Both the position numbers and the translations under genes were made by a program. The notes beneath the pieces are model-generated. The model saw only the letters and a list, made by a program, of their open reading frames with translations. It ran no database searches and was not told the DNA's origin. Source: QWHO01 sp021404945 (GTDB lineage Bacteria > Vulcanimicrobiota > Xenobia > Xenobiales > QWHO01). From it: a stretch of 64,000 nucleotides of DNA. The stretch covers positions 1-64,000 of the forward strand of contig CAUJEN010000001.1 in assembly GCA_963169765.1 (NCBI GenBank). The letters are read 5' to 3'. Positions 1 through 9,062 of the stretch are shown here, piece after piece (position 1 is the stretch's first letter; each line of letters begins with the position of its first letter).

Positions 1-632
1 GCCAGCAGGAAGCGCCGGTAGACCGCCTCTTCCGGGGCATTGCTCAGGGCTACCAGGAAGCACTTTTCGGCCTCTTCCACGCGCCCTTCCACGAGCTCGA
101 GCCAGCCCAGGTTGCGATGAGCCAGGGACGAGTGGGGGTGCTCAGCGAGGTGCTCGAGCACCTCTGCTTTCGAAGCTCTGCCGGTATCTGTGCGGGCCGT
201 CACGAGCAGCGAGCGCGCCTCGATCAGGTCAGGCTCGAGCTCCAGGGCCTTCTCGGCCCTTTCAAGCGCCAGATCGTAGTTCTCCCTGCAGATGGCTACC
301 TTACTGGCCGCATACCAGGAGCGGGCGTCCTCTGGTCCGGCCTGGATGGCCCTCTGGGCCGTTTCCTCGGCCTCTTCGTAGCGACTCATCACAGACAAGG
401 TGAGGGCCAGGATTCTCAGGCAGACAACGTCCTCTGCTTGAAGGCCCAGGCCAAGTCGGGCGGTCTCTTCTGCATCTTGATAACGCTGCAGGTTGTGCTC
501 GCAGATGGCCTTGATGCCCAGAAGCCCGACCTCTCCGGGCTCGATTGCCAGGCCCTCCAGGCAGGCCTCGCGGGCTTTCTCGTAGTTGCGGCACTCGAGC
601 AGATAGTCGGCCCTTTCTCGGGCAGTCGCCAT
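1..632 (-). CDS. TPR-repeat protein, 3' part cut by the window edge
   Basis: Reading the minus strand from an ATG at 632 gives an open frame of 210 codons that leaves the window at base 1. It is made of about six helical pairs with the tetratricopeptide signature, for example NYEKAREACLEGLAIEP near residue 18, a pair around RYEEAEETAQRAIQAGP, then NYDLALERAEKALELEP, and near the edge a pair around GRVEEAEKCF. TPR arrays are protein-protein scaffolds, so no enzymatic role can be given. The C-terminus lies outside the window. Its first codons fall in a segment partly duplicated upstream (see the repeat at 592-812). The frame is convincing because the TPR spacing is regular throughout. Confidence 0.8.
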   Translation of the reverse strand, partial: MATARERADYLLECRNYEKAREACLEGLAIEPGEVGLLGIKAICEHNLQRYQDAEETARLGLGLQAEDVVCLRILALTLSVMSRYEEAEETAQRAIQAGPEDARSWYAASKVAICRENYDLALERAEKALELEPDLIEARSLLVTARTDTGRASKAEVLEHLAEHPHSSLAHRNLGWLELVEGRVEEAEKCFLVALSNAPEEAVYRRFLL

Positions 633-812
633 CGGTGGGGGTTCGAGGTCAGCGCGAGCCGTCCCTGGCGTCCTGGCAGCGCAGCAATGCTCACTGAGTC
701 AGGCCGCGCGAGCCTTGTCGTCGTGCGACACTCGAGCAGAAGCTGGGCCGTTCTCGGGCCGGTTCGAGGTCAGCGCGAGCCGCGCCGAGCCCGGCAATGC
801 TACTGAATCTGC
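592..812. repeat. degenerate direct duplication at the PPK2/TPR gene junction
   Basis: A segment starting CACTCGAGCAGA at 592 recurs in diverged form at 729. The best-kept core, 21 bp at 640-660 and 761-781, is identical. The copied block covers the end of the upstream PPK2 gene and the start of the TPR gene, so the duplication sits exactly on a gene junction. Confidence 0.65.
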
Positions 813-1777
813 AGGCGGGCCAGGTCGTCGGGCAGCTTGGGATACTGGGGATCCATCTCCTGCAGAGTCTTGAGCAGAATGCTCGCGATGATCAGGTTGC
901 GGGCTTCCTTGTCGTCGGCCGGCACCACGTACCAGGGTGCTTGCTCGGTGCTGGTGCGCGTCAGCACATCGCTGTAAGCCTCCTGGTATTCATCCCACTG
1001 CTCGCGCCGGGCCACGTCACCGGCGTTGAACTTGTATTGCTTGTGTGGGGTGTCCCGGCGCTCTTCCAGGCGCAGCTTTTGCTCGTCCTTGCCGATGTGC
1101 AGGAAAATCTTGACCATCTTGGTGCCCAGGTCACCGCGCTGCTTTTCGAAGTCCTTGACCTGATCGTAGCGGGCCGACCAGACCTCCTCGGGGGCCAGAT
1201 TGGCCACCCTCACCTCGACGATGTCCTCATAGTGGCCCCGGTCAAACATGCCGATGTTGCCCTTGCGGGGCATCTCGCCGGTAATGCGCCACAGGAAGTC
1301 GTGGTCAGCCTCGAGCTTGGTGGGCACGTTGAAGCTGGCGCGCTCGATGCCCTCCTCGGTCTTGAGCATGAGGGGCGCGAAGACGTCCTTGAAGGTGCCG
1401 CCCTTGCCGGACGCATCCATTCCCTGACAGACGAAGAGAACCGAGCGCTGATTTTCGGAGAAAAGTCGGCGTTGCAGCTCCGAGATCTTCTTGTGCATGG
1501 CCTCGAGCAGTCGCTCGGAGTCGGCTTTGGAGGTGGGCACGCCCTCAGGCGGGGCGGTGGAAATCCGGGTGAGGTCGATGTCCTCACCGGGCTTGACCCG
1601 GAACTGCTCCAGGTCGATCTTCATGGAAACCTGCGGGAGCGGCTCGGGATCGATGGCAGGCAGGCTCAGCTCCACTCCGTCGGGCGTGATCTTGGGCTCG
1701 CTCTTGGGCGCTCTGGCGGCGCTGAGGGGCGCCGTGGGGGACCAGTTGACTGAAAGCTGAGACAGGGCTCCGATCAT
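800..1777 (-). CDS. ppk2: polyphosphate kinase 2 family protein
   Basis: 325 residues, predicted cytoplasmic. PPK2 enzymes transfer phosphate between polyphosphate and nucleotides, usually making ATP or GTP from the diphosphate. Visible motifs are the Walker A loop GMDASGKGG at about residues 119-127, the Walker B-like FDRGHYEDIVE at about 178-188, and the basic lid HKQYKFNAGDVARREQWDEY further on. The first 70 or so residues, rich in Pro, Ala and Ser, extend beyond the usual PPK2 core. The ATG at 1777 is preceded by a good ribosome site (GGAGG about 8 bases upstream), which supports this start. The last codons are copied in a degenerate duplication before the next gene. Family assignment is secure, but the subclass (mono- or diphosphate substrate) is not settled by eye. 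Confidence 0.95.
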   Translation of the reverse strand: MIGALSQLSVNWSPTAPLSAARAPKSEPKITPDGVELSLPAIDPEPLPQVSMKIDLEQFRVKPGEDIDLTRISTAPPEGVPTSKADSERLLEAMHKKISELQRRLFSENQRSVLFVCQGMDASGKGGTFKDVFAPLMLKTEEGIERASFNVPTKLEADHDFLWRITGEMPRKGNIGMFDRGHYEDIVEVRVANLAPEEVWSARYDQVKDFEKQRGDLGTKMVKIFLHIGKDEQKLRLEERRDTPHKQYKFNAGDVARREQWDEYQEAYSDVLTRTSTEQAPWYVVPADDKEARNLIIASILLKTLQEMDPQYPKLPDDLARLQIQ

Positions 1778-1997
1778 GACAGACCTCCATTCTTGTCCCT
1801 GCAGTTTGCCAGGAGGAGCTGAAAGGGGGCTGAAAGCGGGGGACCATCCCAGCGTGGTGCGGTCCCGGGGTCCCTGTGCACCACCACGGGGGCGGGCGGC
1901 GGTCGCGGGGGTCGCGGTACCCCGCCACAGAGACCAGGTGTTCCCGGTAGCGGTCGCGCTGCCCCGCGCGGTGGCGCTGGGGCGTGGTGGCGAGGCT

Positions 1998-2972
1998 TTA
2001 TCCCCCGATCAGGCTGGGTCGCGCCAGAGGGCTCGCCACCACGCGGTTGCGCCCCGAGCGTTTGGCCTCATACAGCCATGTCCCCTCGCCTGAGCCAGCT
2101 GTCACACTCCTCACAGGGATCCAGCGAAGCCACCCCCACGCTCACGGTCACCCGCACCTCGGCCAGCACGGAGCTGGAGGCCAGCGTGCGGCGCAGATCC
2201 TCCGCCACGAGCAGGGCGTCGCAGAGCTCGGTGTCGCCGAGCAAGACCACGAGCTGGTGCGAAAGACCAGGTCGAGCTGGCGCAGTCGTCGACCCAACAA
2301 CTGCCCGCAGGACCCGGTCGCGCCGCATCGTGCCCATGCTGGTCATTGATGCGCTTGAAGTGGTCCACGTCCAGCGCCAGCAGCGAACAGGGGGTGCCAT
2401 AGCGTCGCAGTCGCTCAATGGCCGAGCGCAGGCAGACCTCCAGGTGGCGGCGGTTGTAGGCGCCCGTCAGCGGATCCACCAGGGTCTGCTCTTGCAGCAT
2501 GGCGATGATCGAGAGGAAGGTGGTGGTGAGGAGCACTGTCAGGACGGTGGTGGCCAGCACCCGCGAGCAGAGCTCCCAACCCAGGTGCAGGGCCGCCCAG
2601 GGGGTGAGCACCAGGATCAGGCCCAGGTCCACCTGCATTGCCTGGCGCCGGTCGAGCACGAAGAAGAAGAAGATCAGCGCCGGATAGAGCCAGAAGAGAC
2701 CGGTGAGGCCCTGAGTGCTGATGGCCACCAGCAGGCTGCCCAGCACCGGGACATAGAGCCAGGCGGGCGAGAGGAGCGGGGGGCGGCGCAGGTGAATGGC
2801 CGCCGCGTTCAAGGCCAGAATGACCACCACGGCAAAGGTGGTGCAGCCGAGAATGGTCTGTCCCCGGACGAAGTTGCCGAGGGCGAAGGGGAAACAGCAC
2901 CAGACCGACCTGGGCCAGACGATACAGGATGAGGTCGCGATAAGCGGCCAGGATGTCGTTCGCATTGCTCAT
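1998..2972 (-). pseudogene. diguanylate cyclase-like membrane protein, broken by several frameshifts
   Basis: A start MSNANDILAAYRDLILYRL at 2972 shifts frame near 2895 into a run of hydrophobic helices, then a coiled segment and the beginning of a GGDEF domain (DPLTGAYNRRHLE, LDVDHFKRINDQHGHDA). Near 2320 the frame shifts again. The stretch that should read GGDEF has lost bases, leaving only LVVLLGD, and the tail YEAKRSGRNRVVA is in yet another frame, ending at a TAA at 1998. Several independent lesions plus a missing active-site motif point to a dead gene rather than one sequencing error. In the intact family the product would be an inner-membrane c-di-GMP synthase. Confidence 0.8.
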
Positions 2973-3272
2973 AGACCTAAAGTAGCGCTTGCGCCTCTCA
3001 GGCCTGCCAGCAATTGTATCGAGCGTGTATCGTTTGAGTCGTGGTCAGGCCGGCAATCTGCCCCCGGGCACCGGTCGGAGCAATCTGAACATCGTTACGG
3101 GGCAGGCGGCGGGGGAAGAGGCGGCGCCGGAGTCGTGGTCGGGCCGGCTGCGGCCGTCGCCGTGGTGGGGCAGTTGGCCCCCGGGCCCGCTCGGCGGGCA
3201 CGGGCCGCACGGACCGCAGGGTTGGGCCGAGCTGGAGGTCTGGAGAACTGCGACCAGACCGAGCGTAACCAA
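2973..3272. other. intergenic stretch without a recognisable gene
   Basis: Three hundred bases between the divergent diguanylate cyclase relic and the left inverted repeat. Short frames in all six readings are Gly/Pro/Arg-rich shadows of GC-rich sequence. I see no clear promoter, RNA gene or repeat here. Confidence 0.5.
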
Positions 3273-3309
3273 CCCTGTGGAACCGGCTTCAGCTGAGCCT
3301 GGGCGAAGC
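3273..3309. repeat. left copy of a perfect 37-bp inverted repeat flanking an inverted segment
   Basis: These 37 bases, beginning CCCTGTGGAACCGG, are the exact reverse complement of 7033-7069. In both places they encode LWNRLQLSLGEA in the same phase. The segment between the copies appears inverted relative to an intact gene. Confidence 0.9.
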
Positions 3310-3913
3310 CTACCTGGCCGCCGGTCAGGCTTCCCTCGCCTTGGAGCCCCTGCGTGGAGTCATCCGCCTCACCGGCATGGTGACTGAGGAGCACCAGGTC
3401 ATGGCGCACGCCCGCGAGTTGCGCCCTGTGGCCGCCCGGCAGGCCTGCTCACAGCTTGGCGTGCAGGCCTCCCCCACCGTCCGGGCCTTGTTGTCCGACA
3501 CGCAAACCTCGCTGGAGACGTTGACCGAGGCGCTGAGCAGCGAGGAAACCGCCTGGGATTGTCCCCGGGGGGTCTATGCCTTCGAGAGCTCCGAGCGCGG
3601 CCTTTACGGTCTGGCCCGGTTCACGCCCGCGAGCGTGGAGCTGGACGCTCTGGTGATGGTTCCCCACCAGGCCTGGTTTCGGATCACCCTGGCCGGGGAC
3701 GACCGGGAAGGCGCCGCTCGACGCCTCAGCGAGGCGGCCTTCTACTGCTTCCAGGCCGGTCGCCCCGAGTATGCTCTGGTTCTCACCGAGCGAGCCCTGC
3801 AGCTCGATCCTCAGAACGAGGTGGCCGGCCAGTCGCTGAGCGCCCTTCGCGCCCGCGGCACCAGAGCTCCCGAATGGGCCCGGCTCTGCCTGACGACCAC
3901 CACCTTCGGGTAG
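3275..3913 (+). pseudogene. C-terminal fragment of a split TPR-containing protein
   Basis: The frame LWNRLQLSLGEAYLAAGQ runs from inside the left 37-bp repeat to a TAG at 3911-3913, with no start codon or ribosome site at its beginning. The last third carries a TPR-like pair ending VLTERALQLDPQNEVAG, and a middle part of unknown fold. The N-terminal part of the same protein lies inverted at 7017-7979 and ends with the same LWNRLQLSLGEA. Flipping the segment between the repeats would join them in frame into a protein of roughly 520 residues. An internal ATG at 3341 could give a 190-residue product, but it has no convincing ribosome site. Function unknown. Confidence 0.7.
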
Positions 3914-3944
3914 GACCGAAGGGCCAGGGCGGGAAACGTCCAGC

Positions 3945-4661
3945 ATGAGGACCGTGATCGTGACCGGCGCCAGCCGCGGGATCGGAGCCGCGGTGGCCCG
4001 CCGCCTGGGAACGACGGGTTGGCACGTGGTGGTGAACTACCTGGTCGACCGCGAGTCGGCCCTGGAGGTGGTGGGCTCGATCGAGGCGGCCGGCGGATCG
4101 GCCCGGGCCGTGCCGGGCGACGTGGGTCAAGAGTCCGGCGTGCTGGCTCTCTTCAAAGGGCTCGACTCGCTGGACGGGCTGGTCAACAACGCTGGCATCA
4201 CGGGGGGCTTCACGCGTGTGGAGGACCTCACCGAGGAGGTGGCCCGGCGGGTGCTGGAGGTCAACCTGCTGGGCACCATGCTGTGCTGCCGCGAGGCCGT
4301 GCGGCGGATGCAGGCGGGCGGCAGCATCGTCAACCTCTCCTCGGTTGCCGCCCGCACAGGCAGCCCCTTCGAGTATGCCCACTACGCCGCCACCAAAGCG
4401 GCGGTGGAAGCCTTCACGCTGGGCCTGGCCCGCGAAGTGGGCCAGCGAGGCATCCGGGTGAACTGCGTCGCACCCGGGCTGGTGGATACCGAGATTCACG
4501 CTCGGGGAGGTCAGAGCGACCGGGACGAGCGGCTGGCTGGCTCCATCCCGCTGGGGCGAGCGGCCCGGCCCGAGGAGATCGCCGAGGGCGTGGCCTGGCT
4601 CATGTCCGAGCAGGCTTCTTATGCCACCGGCACCGTGCTGGGGCTAACCGGCGGACGCTGA
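3945..4661 (+). CDS. short-chain dehydrogenase/reductase (FabG-like)
   Basis: 238 residues, full length for a classical SDR. The cofactor motif TGASRGIGAAVA is at about residues 7-18, the structural NNAGI at about residue 85, the catalytic Ser in NLSSVAA, the YxxxK pair in YAATKAAVEAF, and the helix PGLVDTEIHA after the active site. These enzymes reduce carbonyls or oxidise alcohols with NAD(P)H in the cytoplasm, and the substrate cannot be read from sequence. The gene starts 31 bases after the stop of the upstream fragment and its 3' end overlaps the decayed membrane gene on the other strand. It is the only intact gene inside the inverted segment. Confidence 0.93.
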   Translation: MRTVIVTGASRGIGAAVARRLGTTGWHVVVNYLVDRESALEVVGSIEAAGGSARAVPGDVGQESGVLALFKGLDSLDGLVNNAGITGGFTRVEDLTEEVARRVLEVNLLGTMLCCREAVRRMQAGGSIVNLSSVAARTGSPFEYAHYAATKAAVEAFTLGLAREVGQRGIRVNCVAPGLVDTEIHARGGQSDRDERLAGSIPLGRAARPEEIAEGVAWLMSEQASYATGTVLGLTGGR

Positions 4662-5207
4662 AAGCGCCTCCCGACGCGCGATCCAGAGCGGGATGGCGCC
4701 AAACGAGCAGTCCACCAGCTGCCAGAAGAACGGGATCCCCCTCAGCGGCCCGCAGATCAGTGCCAGAGCCAGCACCCCGGCACAGGCCAGCAGACCGAAA
4801 CTCGATCACCCGGAGATTTCGTGCCGGGTCGCGTATGGTGCTCGGGTCGAGGCCTTTCAGCGTCTGGTCGAGTCGATGGACGGGAAGGACCCGGCACGCC
4901 CGGCTTTCCCACCACCAGGGTATTGCCCTCGGGCCGAGCTGGACGTGTGCCGGCCGAGGAAGAGCACGGCCAGCATCACTGCATGATGCAGCAGTCGGTT
5001 CCGCAGGCCATGAAAGGTAATGTTCCTGGTTGTAGACCAGGGCGTCCCTGACCCGGTGAATCCACGCTCCGAGGGGGGTGGAGGGGTCCAGCCAGCCGGC
5101 CAGCAGACCGACCTCCTGGGCAACGGGAAAGCGGTCACTCCGGAGAGCAGCAAGCACGCTGACGAGCCCCAGAGCCACCCGGCAGCGAATTCAGCTTTGC
5201 ACCACAA
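4644..5207 (-). pseudogene. decayed small integral-membrane protein
   Basis: Hydrophobic, protein-like stretches occur in three different minus-strand frames that follow each other. First comes a start MALGLVSVLAALRSD with a following GLLAGWLDPSTPLGAW, then HHAVMLAVLFLGRH in a second frame, then a clear membrane segment SFGLLACAGVLALALICGPL with the tail FGAIPLWIARREALSASAG ending at a TAG at 4644-4646. The most likely reading is a four-helix membrane protein broken by at least two frameshifts. I do not recognise the family. Its 3' end overlaps the end of the SDR gene by 18 bases. Confidence 0.5.
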
Positions 5208-5261
5208 AGTGATATTCCAGTCCGTGCCCGCTGGTCCTCCTCGACCTCTCGCTGCACTCGT

Positions 5262-5340
5262 GCGTTACCGGGGGACCGGAAAGCGACATAGACTGGCGGA
5301 CTGCCGCCCTCACCCCTCCCGCGCGTTACCGGGGGACCGG
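5262..5340. repeat. 18-bp direct repeat at the 3' end of the DUF4127 gene
   Basis: GCGTTACCGGGGGACCGG occurs at 5262-5279 and again at 5323-5340. The right copy contains the final codons and stop of the DUF4127 gene, so the end of the gene has been copied downstream. Confidence 0.7.
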
Positions 5341-6864
5341 GGTCAGTCGCAGGTCCACTCGCAGCTCCACCTCGAAAACCCGTCGCCAGGGGAGCGCCAC
5401 CTCGAACTGGGCCGAGTCGATGCGGGCCTGCCTTCCCAGCGCCTGCAGCTCGACCACGCGACCGCGCCAGCGCCGATCAAAGAGCTCTCGCGCCCATTCA
5501 AGCAGGTGCAGGCGGATCAAGAGAGCTGTGGTCTCACCGGCTTCGTGGTGAGGGCGCACCACGGCCTGGTAGGCAAAATCGTCCACCAACCTGGCCATCA
5601 GGAAGGCCTGGTGGGTCTTCTCGCTCTCCAGGGTCCGCTCCAGGCTCCAGCGCGACCGAGGGCACCATGAGCAAATCGTTGCTGATGGGGTCTTCTCGCT
5701 CTCCAGGGTCCGCTCCAGGCTCCAGCCCTGCTGACGTGCGGCCAGGCGGTGGGCCACCAGCTGAGCGACGGCGGTGCCGAAGGCGTTGGCGGCGGTGTTC
5801 CAACCGGCCAGGCCCTCCAGGCGGTGCACGGGGACGCGGTCGATCAGGGCAGTGGCCAGGCCCGGGTCCATCTAGTTGACCCTGGAAAGGTCGGCCACCG
5901 CCACCCGGCGGCCGGCTGCAAGCAGGCCCGCGAGGCGCTCCACCTGCGCCAAAACTCCCTCCTCGCCCGGGACCAGCACCAGCAGCACCACGTCCCCCGG
6001 GCTTGCCAGGCAGGCCCCGGCCAGCTTCAGGTGGTCATCCACCATGCGGGCCAGGGGCATCGTCTCCAGGGGTGGGATCCGATCCGCTGCTTCCGGGTCG
6101 GAATTAATCACCTGGACGGACGGGTGCAAGCCCACCCGGTCGGCCAGCCAGCCGGTCAGCATGCCCATGCTCAGCTCGTCAGCTCCCGACAGCAGGGTGA
6201 ATCGCTCCTGGAGGCGGCGCCTGCGCACCTCGCCCTCCAGCCAGGCGGCCTCGGCCAGGTGGGGCCCGCGCGGGGCCGAGTCGTCCAGTCCCACCACCAG
6301 CCTGTGGACGGTGCGGTCCTCGAGCAGGTCGAGGGCGAAGCCGAGCAGCTCGAGGTTGCGCTGGCGCACGAACCGGTACTCGGCCAGGATCTCGGCGGGC
6401 ACATCCGCGGGAGGGTCGGTCGAGCCGCTGGCGGCCCAGGCGGCCAGGCGCCGCTCGTAGGGCGCCTGAGCCTCGGAGGTGAGCAGGCTGAGCCGGGGGA
6501 GGGTGGCCACCAGGTCGACCCGACCGGTCAGAGCCCGTAGAGACACGAGCCGCTCGCGGGCCAGTGCGAGCGGGGTGTCGGCCCGGCGCGAGCCAACCAG
6601 CCCCCCGTAGCAGAGCATCTCCAGGGAGACCAGCTTGAGTTCAGCGCTCTGGCTGCGCAGCCAGCTCGCCAGGCGCTCAGGTTGAGCCGGGCTCAGCCAG
6701 GCCCGCGGGGGCGAGACCACCCGCGCCCCGGCGATCCGCCCGAGCTGCTCGACGAACAGGAGGTTGCAAGGGCGGTCGTCGAGGGGCAGGAGCACCACCT
6801 TGGGGTCGCTCAGAGCCGGCCGGCCCAGCGTCGCCAGGCAGAGGAGGAGCAGGATGGACCTCAT
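5326..6864 (-). pseudogene. DUF4127 family protein interrupted by an in-frame TAG and an internal duplication
   Basis: From ATG 6864 the frame begins with a signal peptide (MRSILLLLCLATLGRPALS) followed by DPKVVLLPLDDRPCN, the conserved opening of DUF4127 proteins. It runs 330 codons to an amber TAG at 5872-5874 and continues in the same frame, MDPGLATALIDRV, through GWNTAANAFGTAVAQ and ARLVDDFAYQAVVRP to a stop at 5326. The whole, about 512 codons, is the family's normal length. A 75-bp in-frame duplication (38 bp identical, 5613-5650 and 5688-5725) repeats WSLERTLESEKT. The ATG right after the TAG could allow reinitiation, so two polypeptides are possible. The family has no assigned activity that I can state. 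A point mutation killing the gene is the simplest explanation. Confidence 0.75.
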
Positions 6865-7016
6865 CGGACGGGCTTCTGCGCGTAGCGCAGCATTCTTCCC
6901 GCCAGGGTAGCCAGGCCAGTCTTGCTTGGGTCGCACGCCCCGAGGGCGACATGGAAAGCGGCTGCTGCCGGTTACGCCTGCGAATAGGATGACAGCCCTC
7001 TTCCTGGTAAAGGGGG

Positions 7017-7979
7017 TTACGTCCAATGATGCGCTTCGCCCAGGCTCAGCTGAAGCCGGTTCCACAGGGGCAGGAGCTCGGGCTCGGCCGGATGCCCCCC
7101 GACCAGCGCCAGAGCCTCTTGCAGCAGCCCGAGGTCGCCTCGCTCCATGGCCTGGCGGCACTGGCCTGCCACCTCCGAGCACACCGCGTCGCGCAGGGCC
7201 TGCAACTTGCGGCCGCGCGAGGGAAGGTCGGGAGTGGCGCGCAAGAGCGCCAGCGCCCCGGCCAGATCTTTTTCCGCCACCAGGCGGGGCAGGCGCTCCT
7301 CGGGCGGGGGCTGCTGCAGCTCGCCGGGGATCGGCCCCCGTTCGAAGATCAGCGGGGCGCGGAAGTGGAAGTCCAGCGTGCCGACCCCCAGCTCTTGCGC
7401 CAGGGCCAGGTGTTGCCGGGGCCAGAGCTCGAGGACGGCGGCCTCGCTCTCTTCGCTCGCAGTTGTCTGCCAGGAAGAAGACCGGTAGCTGATGAGCCTC
7501 TCCCCCTCGGGCCGGGACAGGAAGCGCTCGAGCTGGCCCTGGGAGATCTGGAAGGCAAAGTCGAGCCCCTCGTCGTCCCACCCCAGGGCCAGCAAGGCTA
7601 CGCGGGCAGCCGCCTCGACCGCGAGAGCGAGTCCGAGCCAATCCACTCCAGTCAGGTCGTGCCCCCGGTTGTCGGCTCTCAGGCTCTCGACCAGCGGGGC
7701 GATGGCCTCCGGAACGCGATGGGGGAGGCTTGGAAAGACTTCGGTGAAGGGGACGTGCCCATGCAGGCGGTGGGCCGGACAGACGTCCAGAAACCACATT
7801 CCGCCACGCTCGTAGCCGCGCAGACAGGCCCGCACCTCGAGGCGGCGCAGGCCCTCCCAATCGGGCTCCTCGGAGAAGGCGAAAACGTTGTGGAAGGACC
7901 CCACGGCCGCCGGGTTCCCCCTCGCCTGGTGGAGTCCTGGCGGCAGGGTGCCGGGCGGGCAGCGCGAAAGCCCCGCCAT
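7017..7979 (-). pseudogene. N-terminal fragment of the split TPR-containing protein
   Basis: 320 codons from 7979, with residues such as SFHNVFAFSEEPDWEGLRRL near the start, a helical middle (EAAARVALLALGWDDEG) and repeated helices toward the end (LAGALALLRATPDLPSRG). It ends in the right 37-bp repeat (LWNRLQLSLGEA) followed by four unrelated residues HHWT and a stop. The missing C-terminus is on the opposite strand at 3275-3913. The start ATG (7977-7979) overlaps the divergent ATG of eboD, which suggests either a shared promoter region or a slightly later true start. I do not recognise the N-terminal domain. It may still make a truncated protein. Confidence 0.7.
7033..7069. repeat. right copy of the perfect 37-bp inverted repeat
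   Basis: Exact reverse complement of 3273-3309. The bases immediately outside the 37 bp differ at both ends, so the repeat boundaries are sharp. It lies inside the coding sequence of the N-terminal fragment. Confidence 0.9.
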
Positions 7980-9045
7980 GCAGGCAGAGCGCGGTTTTTC
8001 GGTGGACTACACCCATCGCCTTCGCTTTACTCGCCAGGCCGAGGCGTGTGTGCGCGAGCTGGTGGGCGAGGCGCGCTGCCTGGCCTTTGTCGATCAGGGC
8101 TTGCTGAGCGCCCACCCCGAGCTGGCCCGAATGGAGCTTCCCGGGCTGGTCGAGGTGCTGCCCGTGCCCGGGGGCGAGTCGGTCAAGAACGACATGCGGT
8201 TGTTCGAGGAGGCCTGCCGGGCCATCGACCGGGCAGCCATCTGCCGCCATTCCTACGTGCTGGTCTGGGGAGGGGGAGCGGTGCTGGATGCGGTGGGATT
8301 CGCGGCCGCCTCCACTCACCGGGGGGTGCGCCTGATCCGTCTTCCCAGCACCACCCTGGCCCAGGCCGACTCGGGCGTGGGCGTGAAGTGCGGGCTGAAC
8401 GCCTTCGGCAAGAAGAACCTGCTGGGCGCCTTCTACGTGCCCCACGCGGTGGTGTGCGACGAGACCTTGCTGGCCACGCTGAGCGACGAGCACTGGCGCT
8501 CAGGCTTCTCGGAAGTGGTCAAGGTCGCGCTCTTGCGCGATGCGTCTTTGTTCGAGGAGGTTGAGCGACGGGCCGACGAGGTGCGCGAGCGCGAGCTGGA
8601 GGCTGCGCTGCCGCTGATCCGCCGCTCGGCCGAGCTGCATCTTTCGCAGATCGTGGCCGGGGGGGATCCCTTCGAGCTGGGATCGGGGCGTCCGCTCGAC
8701 TTCGGCCACTGGATCGCCCACCGGCTGGAGGTGCTGTCCGACTTCTCTCTCACCCACGGGCACGCCGTGTCGGTGGGGATGGCCGTGGATCTGGCCTACG
8801 GCGCCCGGCTGGGGGTGACCCCGCCCGCCCTGGCCGCCCGCGCCACCTCGGTGCTCGAGCGCCTGGGCCTTCCCCTGTGGCATCCCCGGCTGGCCCATCC
8901 CGGGCTGCTGCAGGGCCTGGAGGACTTTCGCCAGCATCTGGGAGGCAAGCTCTGCCTGCCGCTGATCGAGGAGCTGGGGCGCGAGACGACCGTGGACGAG
9001 GTCGATCGCGAGCTCTTGACCGAGTGCCTGGCGGTGCCGGCGTGA
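7978..9045 (+). CDS. eboD: EboD-like sugar phosphate cyclase (3-dehydroquinate synthase family)
   Basis: 355 residues from the ATG at 7978. An upstream in-frame start at 7888 would overlap the divergent gene. The protein shows the NAD-binding and active-site features of the dehydroquinate-synthase fold: PVPGGESVKN, the glycine motif GGGAVLDAVGFAA, PSTTLAQADSGVGVK, KNLLGAFYVPHAV, GFSEVVKVALL, and the metal-ligand segment SLTHGHAVSVGMAVD. EboD is the cyclase of the ebo (eustigmatophyte/bacterial operon) cluster, and in cyanobacteria ebo genes are needed to move a scytonemin precursor to the periplasm. Its neighbours here (eboB, eboE, eboC, eboF homologues on the same strand) support EboD over a housekeeping AroB. 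The exact substrate is unknown. Confidence 0.88.
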   Translation: MQAERGFSVDYTHRLRFTRQAEACVRELVGEARCLAFVDQGLLSAHPELARMELPGLVEVLPVPGGESVKNDMRLFEEACRAIDRAAICRHSYVLVWGGGAVLDAVGFAAASTHRGVRLIRLPSTTLAQADSGVGVKCGLNAFGKKNLLGAFYVPHAVVCDETLLATLSDEHWRSGFSEVVKVALLRDASLFEEVERRADEVRERELEAALPLIRRSAELHLSQIVAGGDPFELGSGRPLDFGHWIAHRLEVLSDFSLTHGHAVSVGMAVDLAYGARLGVTPPALAARATSVLERLGLPLWHPRLAHPGLLQGLEDFRQHLGGKLCLPLIEELGRETTVDEVDRELLTECLAVPA

Positions 9046-9062
9046 ACGAGTCGGGGTGTCGC

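Noticed and set aside
5872..5874. Programmed stop-codon readthrough or a recoded TAG
   Set aside because: Only one such case in the window, with no adjacent stimulatory structure seen, and the gene also carries a duplication. A simple nonsense mutation is more likely.
6865..8493. Upstream part of an 873-codon minus-strand frame running from 8493 through the DUF4127 gene
   Set aside because: The first 540 codons are antisense to eboD and to the split-gene fragment, and are rich in Gly, Arg and Pro without domains. Only the last 330 codons (from 6864) are DUF4127.
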